From contig CASEIX010000040.1 of assembly GCA_949288095.1 (NCBI GenBank), positions 1-45,532 on the forward strand: a stretch of DNA of 45,532 nucleotides. Reading direction: 5' to 3'. The notes under the pieces are model-generated. The model did not search any database. It was given only the letters and a program-made list of their open reading frames with translations, and was not told the DNA's origin. The position numbers and the translations under genes were made by a program. The stretch comes from an uncultured Eubacteriales bacterium. GTDB taxonomy: Bacteria; Bacillota; Clostridia; TANB77; CAG-508. Shown in pieces: positions 17,622 through 25,389 of the stretch; the first letter of the stretch is position 1; every line of letters begins with the position of its first letter.

Positions 17622-17693
17622 CTGGGGTACTGTGATTCGAACACAGGAATGTCGGAGTCAGAGTCCGATGCCTTACCACTTGGCGATACCCCA
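17622..17693 (-). tRNA. tRNA-Gln (anticodon CTG)
   Basis: In minus orientation the acceptor TGGGGTA pairs with TACCCCA. The anticodon loop CTCTGAC carries CTG, the T loop is TGTTCGAATCA, the discriminator is G and CCA is encoded at 17619-17621. A tRNA-Gln with the TTG anticodon is present at 23031. Confidence 0.95.
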
Positions 17694-17705
17694 ATATACA
17701 TTTAT

Positions 17706-17734
17706 ATTATATAGTTTTTATTCTCTTTTTACAA
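17706..17734 (-). promoter_or_regulatory. Promoter of tRNA-Gln(CTG)
   Basis: TTGTAA and TATAAT have 17-base spacing in minus orientation, 12 bases before the tRNA. Confidence 0.7.
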
Positions 17735-17834
17735 GTATTTTTATGGAATTTATTAGAATACCATTCCTTTATGAATCCCTTATTGTTTTATGTTATTTTA
17801 CTAATTTTACTTATACATTCATACAAATAGTATT

Positions 17835-18461
17835 CTAATATCCTTGCACATATATTAAAAAATGATATTCTCTTATTTTTTTTGCCTCCAATGTATCTTG
17901 TTCATCTTGCTTTTCATCTGTTTCATATTTCCATTTCCAATAAATTGGTATTGTTTTTTCTTCGTTTTTTAAGAGTTTCCCAGTTAAGTTTTCGCCTAGT
18001 TCTTCTAATGTATAATATATCTTTTCCTCTTCTGTGCTATAAAAAAATAAATTGCTAGGCTTTTCATTTTTGCTTTCAAACTGAATTTGATAATTCATGT
18101 TTTGATTTGCATGTAATATAATGTCAAATCTACCACTTGTTCCTGGTGCTATTTTTTCATATACTAATGTTTTTTCATCTATTGTTTCCATTAAATCTAG
18201 TTCTTTAAATTTAGTATTTTGAAATTGTACATTAAAAGATATACTTTTTATATTGATACTTGCTTCTTCTTGATTTCTATCCTCTTTTATTTGGGATTTA
18301 TTGGTATTTGATATGTTTTTTGACTGATTTTTAGAATTAAAAAATTGAAAAAATATTACATCTTCTTGTAAAAAATCATATTTTATAAAATGCATTATAA
18401 AGAAAATGAAACATATGAAAATGGTAATCACAATAATATATCGTTTCTTTCTATTTTTCAT
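17835..18461 (-). CDS. TasA/CalY-like surface protein, paralogue of the one at 19336
   Basis: This 208-residue protein has an N-terminal signal or anchor helix (RYIIVITIFICFIFFIMHF). The body has APGTSGRFDIIL, EKPSNLFFYS, IPIYWKWKYETDE and the end YHFLIYVQGY. These line up with APGTSGSFNIIV, EKPQNLIFTY, ITINWEWQYETGE and YTFDIYVTG of the protein at 19336, so the two are paralogues. The pattern fits SipW-dependent (TasA/CalY) secreted proteins, which form extracellular fibres in Bacillus. It starts 8 bases after the stop of the gene at 18470 with AGGTGAGAAA, so both are in one operon. No enzymatic motif is seen. Confidence 0.7.
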   Translation of the reverse strand: MKNRKKRYIIVITIFICFIFFIMHFIKYDFLQEDVIFFQFFNSKNQSKNISNTNKSQIKEDRNQEEASINIKSISFNVQFQNTKFKELDLMETIDEKTLVYEKIAPGTSGRFDIILHANQNMNYQIQFESKNEKPSNLFFYSTEEEKIYYTLEELGENLTGKLLKNEEKTIPIYWKWKYETDEKQDEQDTLEAKKIREYHFLIYVQGY

Positions 18462-18469
18462 TTTCTCAC

Positions 18470-19030
18470 CTATACTCTCACTTGTTCTGAATGTACTTTT
18501 ATTTGTATATCTTGCATAATATCTTCTATTGTGTTTTTACTATCATCATATGTTACTTTTAGTGTATACTTTTGTTCTTCTTTTACATCTTTATGAAATC
18601 TCATTTCTTCTGTCTTATTTTCTTTCAATTCTAATAATTCACCATCTTTATATAATTGATATTGAATAAAATCATTTAAATTATTTTCTAATATCTCAAT
18701 ATAATATGTTAAATCTACTTGTGATATTTCTTCTATCTGATTATAATTTTTTACGATAAATGTATATTCTCCTTTTTTATTATCTTCTGTAATGATAATT
18801 TCTGATCCTTTTTCCACTTCTAAAATTGGTTTAGCAATTTGTGTATTATTTTTTATATTTGCATTATATACCGCTTTTCCAACACTTACACCTGAGAAAA
18901 ATGTAATGCTAATCGCCAAGATCATACAGATGATTACGATTTCTTGTTTTTTATTTTTTGGTTTTTTACTTTCTTTTTTTAAATGTTTTAGTCCCCATTT
19001 TTTTGGTTTTTGTATAAACTTTAAATTCAA
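18470..19030 (-). CDS. Anchored surface protein of the TasA-like cluster
   Basis: This 186-residue protein has a long basic N-terminus (KPKKWGLKHLKKESKKPKNK), one hydrophobic helix (IVIICMILAISITFFSGVSV), then GKAVYNANIKNNTQIAKPIL, the place where SipW-type signal sequences are usually cut. The rest is beta-rich and acidic (YYIEILENNLNDF, YTLKVTYDD). The start is a TTG with AGGAG nine bases upstream. It lies between two paralogous TasA-like genes but does not share their APGTSG motif, so it may be a partner or assembly factor. A 14-bp hairpin sits just before its ribosome binding site. Confidence 0.65.
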   Translation of the reverse strand: MNLKFIQKPKKWGLKHLKKESKKPKNKKQEIVIICMILAISITFFSGVSVGKAVYNANIKNNTQIAKPILEVEKGSEIIITEDNKKGEYTFIVKNYNQIEEISQVDLTYYIEILENNLNDFIQYQLYKDGELLELKENKTEEMRFHKDVKEEQKYTLKVTYDDSKNTIEDIMQDIQIKVHSEQVRV

Positions 19031-19335
19031 ATTTTCTTACTCCTCTCCTTATTTATATATTCATTAAGAGGAACTTGTCCTCTTAATGAATCACAAAGAT
19101 TATGTATTCTGCTAAATATTTTATAATTTACTTCTATTTTTGTTCTTTTGTTTATACATATTTCTCTATAATTTATATTTAGAGGATGAATATCGATTTT
19201 AATTTTTAATTTTTGATTACTAAAGTTTGATTTTAATTTTTTATTTTATCTCATATTTTATTTCAATTTTAATTTATATATTCTTAGTGTCTATATCATA
19301 TTCATAATATTTCAATGTTTCGTATATTTCATCAA
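19031..19335 (-). other. Intergenic region with a perfect 14-bp hairpin
   Basis: These 305 bases hold no gene. At 19059-19091 a perfect stem (ATTCATTAAGAGGA and its complement, 5-base loop) lies 5' of the ribosome binding site of the gene at 18470, with no T-run, so RNA processing or stability control is more likely than termination. The remainder (19190-19290) is a tract of T-rich near-repeats (TTTTAATTTT). Confidence 0.6.
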
Positions 19336-19920
19336 TTATTGTGGCATAACCTGTGTTCCTGTAACATATATATCAAATGTATAATTTTCCAACTGTTTTG
19401 CATTATTGGTGTCTATTTTATCATTTTGATTGATTTCGTTTTCATTCTCACCTGTTTCATATTGCCATTCCCAATTAATTGTAATTGTTCTTGTTTTATT
19501 TTCATCATTTGCATTAATGGTTCCTGATAAATCTTTTTCTAAATCTTGTATAGTTGTATATTGTTGATTATCATAGGTAAATATAAGATTTTGTGGTTTT
19601 TCGCTTTCATTTAAGAATTGTATTACATAATCTACTCCAACTTCAGAACCTGTTGCATCTACTATAATATTAAAACTTCCACTTGTTCCTGGTGCCACTT
19701 TATTATTGATTAAAGTTTCGTTATTATATGTAGATAACAAATTTACATTTTGAACAACATCTTCTTTTCCATTTACTTTGAAAACCCAATTAGCTATTTC
19801 TGCTGTTCCTGTTCCTTTTACTTCTGATACATATTTTGAAAAAGTTTTACCACCAATAAAAGATAATATAATAGCTAGTATAACACATATCACCAGCAAA
19901 GCTGTTTTCTTTTTATTCAA
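19336..19920 (-). CDS. TasA/CalY-like SipW-dependent surface protein
   Basis: This 194-residue protein begins MNKKKTALLVICVILAIIL, then IGGKTFSKYVSEVKGTGTAE: a signal helix followed by the KYV/GTA pattern seen around SipW cleavage sites. The body carries VAPGTSGSFNIIV, NWEWQYETGEN and a C-terminal YTFDIYVTG. Known relatives are exported and polymerise into surface fibres; fibre formation here is inferred. The start is a TTG with GGAGG nine bases before it, and a strong promoter lies at 20025-20053. It heads the operon that continues with 18470 and 17835. A SipW-like peptidase gene is present at 31415. Confidence 0.75.
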   Translation of the reverse strand: MNKKKTALLVICVILAIILSFIGGKTFSKYVSEVKGTGTAEIANWVFKVNGKEDVVQNVNLLSTYNNETLINNKVAPGTSGSFNIIVDATGSEVGVDYVIQFLNESEKPQNLIFTYDNQQYTTIQDLEKDLSGTINANDENKTRTITINWEWQYETGENENEINQNDKIDTNNAKQLENYTFDIYVTGTQVMPQ

Positions 19921-20024
19921 ATAGGCATACCTCCTTTTTTATTTATTTTTTGTTTTGGATAAATGATGGATAATCTCGAAATTAAAAATTAATTTTAAAA
20001 AAATTATAGAAAAAATGTAAGTAA

Positions 20025-20053
20025 ATTATATTTCCATATCTTGCCATTGTCAA
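20025..20053 (-). promoter_or_regulatory. Promoter of the TasA-like operon
   Basis: TTGACA and TATAAT are separated by 17 bases in minus orientation. It lies in the 301-base divergent spacer 19921-20221, which otherwise contains only the opposite promoter and AT-rich leaders. Confidence 0.8.
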
Positions 20054-20110
20054 TTATTTTTTACTATTTTTTTAGTTTTTTCATCGCAAAATTCGACAAA
20101 TTTTTCTTTC

Positions 20111-20139
20111 TTGACTTTTCCTATTTTCCACTATATAAT
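20111..20139 (+). promoter_or_regulatory. Promoter of the ChW-like exported protein
   Basis: TTGACT and TATAAT are separated by 17 bases on the plus strand, about 80 bases before the start codon. It diverges from the TasA-like operon promoter, leaving under 60 bases between the two -35 boxes, so shared regulation is possible. Confidence 0.8.
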
Positions 20140-20221
20140 GGATACATTCATATTCAAGTATTTTATTTCGTATCATTCAAATTCCCAATAACTATTATTT
20201 TTCACATGAAGGAGGGATTTT

Positions 20222-21571
20222 TTGAATAAAAAAATTTTTATTATATTTCTATTTTTCGTTTTCCTATTTTTGATTCCTTTTTATTATCAATCTAGTTTTG
20301 CTAAATATGTTTTTAATGAATCTTTCATTGCTACAAAAATTCAAATTGATAAAAAGCCATTAGTAGAAGTTTTAGGTATTTCTAATACCAATACAAGATA
20401 TGAAAAATATGCAAATTCTACACATATTGTGTCTTTAAGAGTTAAAATTACAGAAAAAAATATTGTTGCTAATCATTTTAATCGTGATAATCTACAAATA
20501 TTTATTAATGATACTCTCATTCATCCATCTATTCAAATATATTTAATTTCTAATAAAAATGGAGAATTGCTTTATGATATGATACTTTCTAATTTAACTA
20601 GTAATGGAAAATTATATATTGTTTTCCCTGAAGGAATGATTGAAGATTCTTTTGGACAAAAAAATGATTTTCAAAAATTTGATACTGGTATTTTGATTGA
20701 TAACATTTCCCCTAATAGTACTTGTGAAGAATTATCTATGGAAAATGGTAAATCACAATATATCATTCATTCTAACGAAAATTTAAGACCAATCAACAGT
20801 TGGAATTTCTATGATAGCAATTCTTCCTTAACAAAAGTATTTTCTTCTCCTATTTCTTATCCTATCATCATAACAGATTATGCTGGAAATACTGCTGAAG
20901 TTTTTGTTGAAATACAAAATGCTAAAAATATAATATTGTTTTATGCTAATCATAATACAAGTTCTTTTATTAACCAATTTAATCAAAGTGGAGAAATTTC
21001 TGGAAAACAAGCAATTATTGATTCTTCTTCTAATAAAACAGAAAGGCTTCTTGCTTATCTAGAAGGTGATATTGATTGTTCTATCTTGCAAGCTAGGGTT
21101 TTTGATTATACTTATTGGGGAGAAAACACAAGTGCTATGTGTAATTCTTCTGAGATTAAATACCAATATGGATATAGTCCTAGCGCTACCTCTTGGTATG
21201 ATATTACTGGACAAAATGCTATACGTTTTCTTAATAAAACTGTTTTACAATTAGGTGGTTATGGACACAATACAGCTGGTAATACCTGTTTAAATCAAAC
21301 ACTCCCTATTTCTCAAGAAGTCGCCAAACAAAATTTATATGGACTTTCTGGTGTTGCTTTTCAATTAAAAAATTGTGATGAATATTCTATCGTTTATCAA
21401 ATCTATGTACCATCTGTTGGTTGGTTAAAAGCCTCTTCTGATGGTGAAGAAACAACCTATTCTCATGATAAACCTTTTTCTGCTATTAGAATCAATATTG
21501 TTCCTAAATCAGAAAAACAGTATTTAATGAATTATTGGAATCGTGTGATTTATACAGACTATGTTGAATAA
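20222..21571 (+). CDS. Exported protein with a SipW-type N-terminus and a ChW-like C-terminus
   Basis: The 449-residue protein starts at a TTG with AAGGAGGG before it. Residues 1-25 are a hydrophobic signal, followed by SSFAKYVFNESFIATKIQID, which resembles the FSKYV/GTA segment of the TasA-like protein at 19336. The next 200 residues look like an immunoglobulin-like beta domain (TDYAGNTAEVFVEIQ). The C-terminus (QIYVPSVGWLKASSDGEETT, then FSAIRINIV) has the spaced Trp-Gly pattern of clostridial hydrophobic ChW repeats, known in surface proteins. It is divergent from the TasA-like operon, on the opposite strand to nearly everything else nearby. A bidirectional terminator follows. Confidence 0.75.
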   Translation: MNKKIFIIFLFFVFLFLIPFYYQSSFAKYVFNESFIATKIQIDKKPLVEVLGISNTNTRYEKYANSTHIVSLRVKITEKNIVANHFNRDNLQIFINDTLIHPSIQIYLISNKNGELLYDMILSNLTSNGKLYIVFPEGMIEDSFGQKNDFQKFDTGILIDNISPNSTCEELSMENGKSQYIIHSNENLRPINSWNFYDSNSSLTKVFSSPISYPIIITDYAGNTAEVFVEIQNAKNIILFYANHNTSSFINQFNQSGEISGKQAIIDSSSNKTERLLAYLEGDIDCSILQARVFDYTYWGENTSAMCNSSEIKYQYGYSPSATSWYDITGQNAIRFLNKTVLQLGGYGHNTAGNTCLNQTLPISQEVAKQNLYGLSGVAFQLKNCDEYSIVYQIYVPSVGWLKASSDGEETTYSHDKPFSAIRINIVPKSEKQYLMNYWNRVIYTDYVE

Positions 21572-21581
21572 AAAAATATAG

Positions 21582-21608
21582 AGCCATAGATATTAAGTAT
21601 CTATGGCT
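21582..21608. terminator. Bidirectional terminator
   Basis: AGCCATAGATA and TATCTATGGCT enclose a 5-base loop, with an A-run on the left and TTATT on the right. It serves the convergent genes at 20222 and 21629. Confidence 0.85.
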
Positions 21609-21628
21609 TTATTACACTATTTATTTTA

Positions 21629-22021
21629 TTATTTAGAAGATATATTTACACCGATAATTCCTCCTAAAATCCCAAAAACAATTCCTGTGATTATCATAAT
21701 AACAGATTGCATTGTTAAAGCAAATTGCATACTAAATATACTTGAAAACAAATATAGTAAAATAATGTATACACCACCTATAATTCCACCATTGATTAAT
21801 CCATTCTTTTTTATTTTTATATTACTAATACTACTTCCTATTAATATACTAAGTGCTGTAATGATAATGATCGTAGGATTAATAATATTTTCCAAAACAT
21901 TTGTATATGTCAATACAATTGATAAAATTAATAAAAAAATGAATGTAATGATAAAAGCAATTCCCAAACCTTTTAATATATTTACAAAACTTTTATGACT
22001 CATATTATCTGAATTTTCCAT
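21629..22021 (-). CDS. TIGR04086-family membrane protein
   Basis: This 130-residue protein has four hydrophobic helices, with glycine-rich turns between the third and fourth (NGGIIGGVYIIL and GIVFGILGGIIGV). The helix number, glycine pattern and size match the TIGR04086 (YrzE-like) small membrane proteins of Firmicutes, whose function is unknown. It is separated from birA by a terminator and has GGAGCG about 14 bases before the ATG, so it may be expressed on its own. Confidence 0.75.
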   Translation of the reverse strand: MENSDNMSHKSFVNILKGLGIAFIITFIFLLILSIVLTYTNVLENIINPTIIIITALSILIGSSISNIKIKKNGLINGGIIGGVYIILLYLFSSIFSMQFALTMQSVIMIITGIVFGILGGIIGVNISSK

Positions 22022-22085
22022 ACTTTATTTTATGATACGCTCCTTTCTTTTTCTATTTCTTTTTAATGTATATTTATAAAAAAAA

Positions 22086-22109
22086 GAAATAGAACTATAA
22101 TTCTATTTC
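22086..22109 (-). terminator. Terminator overlapping the birA stop
   Basis: GAAATAGAA and TTCTATTTC form a 9-bp stem followed in the minus direction by eight Ts. The birA stop codon falls in the loop. Confidence 0.8.
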
Positions 22110-22667
22110 CTTTTCTAGAATTTCTATAAATTTTTTAATAATATCTTCTCTACAAAATTCTTTTCCAAACTCTTTTTTTAGAGATGTTGCAATATTTTCT
22201 GTTTCCTCTGAAAATACATCTTCATTCACATTAAATCCAAAGCTAATTAATAAGTAATTAATCTTTTCTGATATGGTATTCATTTCTGTTAAAATTCCAC
22301 ATATCTTTTTTCCATTTAGTATTAAATCATTTGGCTCTTTTATCTTTAAATCAATTTGATATAACTCTTGTATAGCTTTTTGCATACATTTTGCTATTTT
22401 TACTGTTAACCCTTCTAATTTATGAATTTCACATTTTGGTTTTAATATCATAGTCAAAGCAATATTTTTACTTTCTCCTGTATACCATGTTCTTCCTTTG
22501 GTTCCAATTCCATTGGTTTGCGCTTCTGCTATTATGAGTTTTCCACTATGTTTTTCCTGTAATGCAATTTCTTTTGCATATGTATGTGTAGAAGGAATTT
22601 CTTTATAATATTCAATTTCTTTTCCTATATATTTTGTATTCGCATTTTTTATTTTTTCTAAGTCCAT
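22095..22667 (-). CDS. birA: Biotin-protein ligase, catalytic domain only
   Basis: It joins biotin to biotin carrier proteins such as acetyl-CoA carboxylase AccB via biotinyl-AMP. The 190-residue protein has AEAQTNGIGTKGRTWYTG (the GRGRRGRxW loop, here slightly divergent) and IKEPNDLILNGKKICGILTE. In most homologues the latter is KWPND, so a Glu replaces the Trp. The N-terminal DNA-binding domain and the C-terminal SH3-like domain are missing, so it cannot act as a repressor. The start is 8 bases after the Dabb-domain gene, with TTAGGAGGAATA overlapping the intergenic space, so the two form an operon. Confidence 0.88.
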   Translation of the reverse strand: MDLEKIKNANTKYIGKEIEYYKEIPSTHTYAKEIALQEKHSGKLIIAEAQTNGIGTKGRTWYTGESKNIALTMILKPKCEIHKLEGLTVKIAKCMQKAIQELYQIDLKIKEPNDLILNGKKICGILTEMNTISEKINYLLISFGFNVNEDVFSEETENIATSLKKEFGKEFCREDIIKKFIEILEKEIEL

Positions 22668-22675
22668 TATTCCTC

Positions 22676-22960
22676 CTAAACTTCATAATCAATTGCTTGC
22701 CTATCTAATCTAATAGACTTGCATAAATTTGATACTTTAATATGTTCTGGATGATTTTTATATGTTTCTAAATCTTCCATTGTTTCAAATTCAGAAATTA
22801 ATATGGCATCATATTCGTTTTTAGGATTAATATTAATGCCTGTTTCCATATATTTAATTTGTGGAATTATCTCTTTTAATTGATTTAATCCTTCTAAAAA
22901 TTCTTTCATTTTCTCTTCTTCATTTTCTTTAAATTTCCAAATAACGATATGTTTTATCAT
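22676..22960 (-). CDS. Dabb (stress-responsive alpha/beta barrel) domain protein
   Basis: About 94 residues from MIKHIVIWKFKENEEEKMKE, with the closing HPEHIKVSNLCKSIRLDRQA typical of dimeric Dabb proteins. Catalytic chemistry differs between members and cannot be assigned. The ATG at 22960 has AAAAAAGGAGGGAAAGAAC before it. A TTG upstream at 22999 is in frame but overlaps the tRNA terminator, so it is not used. It is first in the operon with birA. Confidence 0.88.
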   Translation of the reverse strand: MIKHIVIWKFKENEEEKMKEFLEGLNQLKEIIPQIKYMETGININPKNEYDAILISEFETMEDLETYKNHPEHIKVSNLCKSIRLDRQAIDYEV

Positions 22961-22984
22961 GTTCTTTCCCTCCTTTTTTGCATA

Positions 22985-23020
22985 AAAAAATAGTAACAAA
23001 ATTCACAAAATTTTGTTACT
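22985..23020 (-). terminator. Terminator of the tRNA-His/tRNA-Gln transcript
   Basis: AGTAACAAAATT and AATTTTGTTACT form a 12-bp stem followed in the minus direction by seven Ts. Confidence 0.9.
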
Positions 23021-23030
23021 GTTTTATTGG

Positions 23031-23102
23031 CTGGGCTGGCTAGATTCGAACTAGCGCATGCCAGAGTCAAAGTCTGGTGCCTTACCGCTTGGCTACAGCC
23101 CA
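23031..23102 (-). tRNA. tRNA-Gln (anticodon TTG)
   Basis: In minus orientation the acceptor TGGGCTG pairs with CAGCCCA. The anticodon loop CTTTGAC carries TTG, the T loop is AGTTCGAATCT and CCA is encoded at 23028-23030. It follows tRNA-His by 10 bases on the same transcript. Confidence 0.96.
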
Positions 23103-23112
23103 ATATATATGG

Positions 23113-23186
23113 GGTGGAAGATGGGACTCGAACCCACGGTCTCCAGTGCCACAAACTGGCGCGTTAACCAACTACGCTACATCCAC
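23113..23186 (-). tRNA. tRNA-His (anticodon GTG)
   Basis: The acceptor GTGGATG pairs with CTTCCAC except for a U-U at position 6-67. The anticodon loop TTGTGGC carries GTG. A G at 23187 can serve as the extra G-1 of tRNA-His opposite the C discriminator. CCA is encoded at 23110-23112. Confidence 0.95.
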
Positions 23187-23223
23187 CATAGTTTACGTGC
23201 ACCTTTTGATTAGCACATTAACT

Positions 23224-23253
23224 ATTTTAACCTATTTCACCCCATCTTGTCAA
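23224..23253 (-). promoter_or_regulatory. Promoter of the tRNA-His/tRNA-Gln transcript
   Basis: TTGACA and TAAAAT are separated by 18 bases in minus orientation, about 38 bases before tRNA-His. The rest of the 195-base gap holds nothing else I recognise. Confidence 0.7.
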
Positions 23254-23381
23254 CCATTTTGTAAATTTTATTTTATTTTTTCCAATTTTTTTATTACTAT
23301 TCAGTCAAAAATTATTATCACATATTTGTTGTTACATCAATCCTGTCATTCATTTTTGCAACACAAGTAATACAAATACTA

Positions 23382-24176
23382 TTATTGAACTGTACTCATA
23401 CTATTAGGGTCTATTCCATATTGTTGATATAACCATGTCATATAGTCAAATGGTGTTAATGTTTCAGGTAATCCATAATCAATTCCATTTGTTTCTACTC
23501 TAATAGATGTAATCACTGGTGGATTTACAGGTGTACTTACTTCTGTGTTTCCTGTTGTTTCTGCATCATCTGCTGCTTTTACTTCAATACCTTCTATTTG
23601 ATGTACAACATCCATACCTTCTATTACCTTACCAAAAGAAGTATATTGTCCGTTTAATCCTGTATTTTCTGCTGTCATAATAAAGAATTGTGAACTTCCA
23701 GAATTATATGACTCTTCTGTTAATGATGAAGAATAACTGGTGTAATCAGATCTCGCCATTGCAACAACACCTTCTTCAAATTGTAATTGATTATCTACAT
23801 CATTTGCTATAAATTCACCTTTTATTGTATATTCTGTATCATCACCATCATCTCTTAAATCACTTGTTGTTGCTAGTCCTGTTCCATCTCCATTTTTGTC
23901 TCCACCTTGAATCATAAAATCTTTTACAATTCTATGGAATGTTAATCCATCATAAAATCCTCTATTAGCTAATGCTATAAAGTTTGCTACTGTTTCTGGA
24001 GCATATTCTGGATATAATTCAAATTTAATCGTTCCAAAATTTTCTACTTCCATAGTTGCAACAGGTCTTGTAACCTCCATTGTTGCATTTCTATAATATC
24101 CATAACTGATAATTCCTATTAAAACAATTAAAATAACTAAAGCCACTATCCATATAATATTTTTAAATTTTCCCAT
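23382..24176 (-). CDS. Cyclophilin-type peptidyl-prolyl isomerase, membrane-anchored
   Basis: This 264-residue protein has a single N-terminal membrane helix (IIWIVALVILIVLIGIISYG) and an extracytoplasmic cyclophilin domain. Signature segments are FHRIVKDFMIQGGDKNGDG, SGSSQFFIMTAENTGLNGQY and TSFGKVIEGMDVV. An acidic insertion (DDGDDTEYTIKGEF) and a C-terminal extension of about 60 residues are specific to this protein. It should catalyse proline isomerisation in exported proteins. No lipobox is seen. The gene starts 75 bases after disA; a palindromic repeat lies between them. Confidence 0.92.
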   Translation of the reverse strand: MGKFKNIIWIVALVILIVLIGIISYGYYRNATMEVTRPVATMEVENFGTIKFELYPEYAPETVANFIALANRGFYDGLTFHRIVKDFMIQGGDKNGDGTGLATTSDLRDDGDDTEYTIKGEFIANDVDNQLQFEEGVVAMARSDYTSYSSSLTEESYNSGSSQFFIMTAENTGLNGQYTSFGKVIEGMDVVHQIEGIEVKAADDAETTGNTEVSTPVNPPVITSIRVETNGIDYGLPETLTPFDYMTWLYQQYGIDPNSMSTVQ

Positions 24177-24207
24177 TTACTTCACTTTTCCTTTCTTTTT
24201 TATTTGC

Positions 24208-24242
24208 TTGGGACAATTTGGACCAGGTCCCAATTGTCCCAA
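24208..24242. repeat. Palindromic relative of the REP-like repeat, hairpin B
   Basis: TTGGGACAATTTGGACC, A, GGTCCCAATTGTCCCAA forms a 17-bp hairpin with one mismatch. It is almost identical to the hairpin at 11101-11135 and begins 9 bases beyond the disA stop. Confidence 0.8.
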
Positions 24243-24250
24243 ATTTCCTC

Positions 24251-25324
24251 TTAAATCATATTGTCAAAAACGAATTGTTCTTGCATTCTTTTTAATGATT
24301 GTTTAATTGTTCTTGCTCTTACTTCTCCAATACCATCTACTTCATCTAAGCTTTCAATATCTGCTGCTAATATATGTTGAAAAGATTTGAAAGAATCTAC
24401 TAAGTTTTCAACAATATTGTTTGGCATTCTTGGCACTTTACTCAAAATTCGATATCCTTTTGGATAAACTGCTACTTCGTCATAATTGTCAAAGTATTCA
24501 TATCCTAATAATTTGGCAATAGAAGACTCTTTTAACAATTCTTCATATTCTAAATCTTTTAACTCTTCTAATATTTTATCAGAAGATTTTTTCTTTTTAA
24601 CCACATAATCTTTTATAATCAAACTTTCTTCTTTTTCAAGTCCCCCAATTAATTCATCTAGTTGCATTTTTACTAGTCTTCCGTCATCTCCAAGCTCATA
24701 AATCTGTCTTTGTATCTCTTCTACAATTCGCATAACCATTTCTGCTCTTTGAATGGCAAGTACAACATTTTGTAATGTTACTATATCATTAAATTCATAT
24801 TCATTCAATATATTTAATTTATTATCAAATACTTTTTTATATTTTTCCAAAGTTTGTATTGCTTGATTTGCTTTATTTAATACAACATCTGTATCTTCCA
24901 AAACATATCGATCATTTCCTTTAAAAACTGTAATGATATTTCTTCTTTGTGAGATACTAATGACTAATTCTCCTGTTTGTTTTGCTGTTCTTTCTGCTGT
25001 TCTATGTCTTGTTCCTGTTTCTGTTGTTTGGATTTCATGTTCTGGAATTAATTGGGCATTGGCATATAAGATTTTTTTCATGTCACCACTTAATACAATT
25101 GCCCCATCCATTTTCGCCAATTCATATAGTTTTGATGATGTATAGTCCTCATTAATAACAAAACCACCATCAACAATTTCTTTTATCACTTCATTATTGT
25201 CTGTAATTAATAATAATGCTCCTGTCTTTGCTCTTAATATATTTTCCAGACCATCTCTTATCGGTGTTCCTGGAGCTATTAATTTTAAAACAGATGTAAT
25301 ATTATCTTCTTTTACCTTTTTCAA
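24251..25324 (-). CDS. disA: Diadenylate cyclase DisA
   Basis: DisA makes c-di-AMP from ATP and scans DNA for lesions. The 357-residue protein has the DAC domain first, with the catalytic MDGAIVLSGD (DGA) and GTRHRTAERTAKQTG (RHR) motifs in the first 125 residues. A helical linker follows, then a C-terminal helix-hairpin-helix domain (LDEVDGIGEVRARTIKQSL). Length and order match the octameric family. The start is TTG, with GGAGA six bases upstream. It follows radA as in Bacillus; RadA inhibits DisA there, so coupled expression makes sense. Confidence 0.96.
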   Translation of the reverse strand: MKKVKEDNITSVLKLIAPGTPIRDGLENILRAKTGALLLITDNNEVIKEIVDGGFVINEDYTSSKLYELAKMDGAIVLSGDMKKILYANAQLIPEHEIQTTETGTRHRTAERTAKQTGELVISISQRRNIITVFKGNDRYVLEDTDVVLNKANQAIQTLEKYKKVFDNKLNILNEYEFNDIVTLQNVVLAIQRAEMVMRIVEEIQRQIYELGDDGRLVKMQLDELIGGLEKEESLIIKDYVVKKKKSSDKILEELKDLEYEELLKESSIAKLLGYEYFDNYDEVAVYPKGYRILSKVPRMPNNIVENLVDSFKSFQHILAADIESLDEVDGIGEVRARTIKQSLKRMQEQFVFDNMI

Positions 25325-25389
25325 AATTAATCTCCTCTCTCCCCTTTGTACTTAAAATAGCAATCTTTAAAATTCATCTATATGACACT

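Noticed and set aside
17611..17700. Plus-strand reading of the tRNA-Gln(CTG) region as a peptide
   Set aside because: The cloverleaf with its encoded CCA on the minus strand explains the sequence fully.
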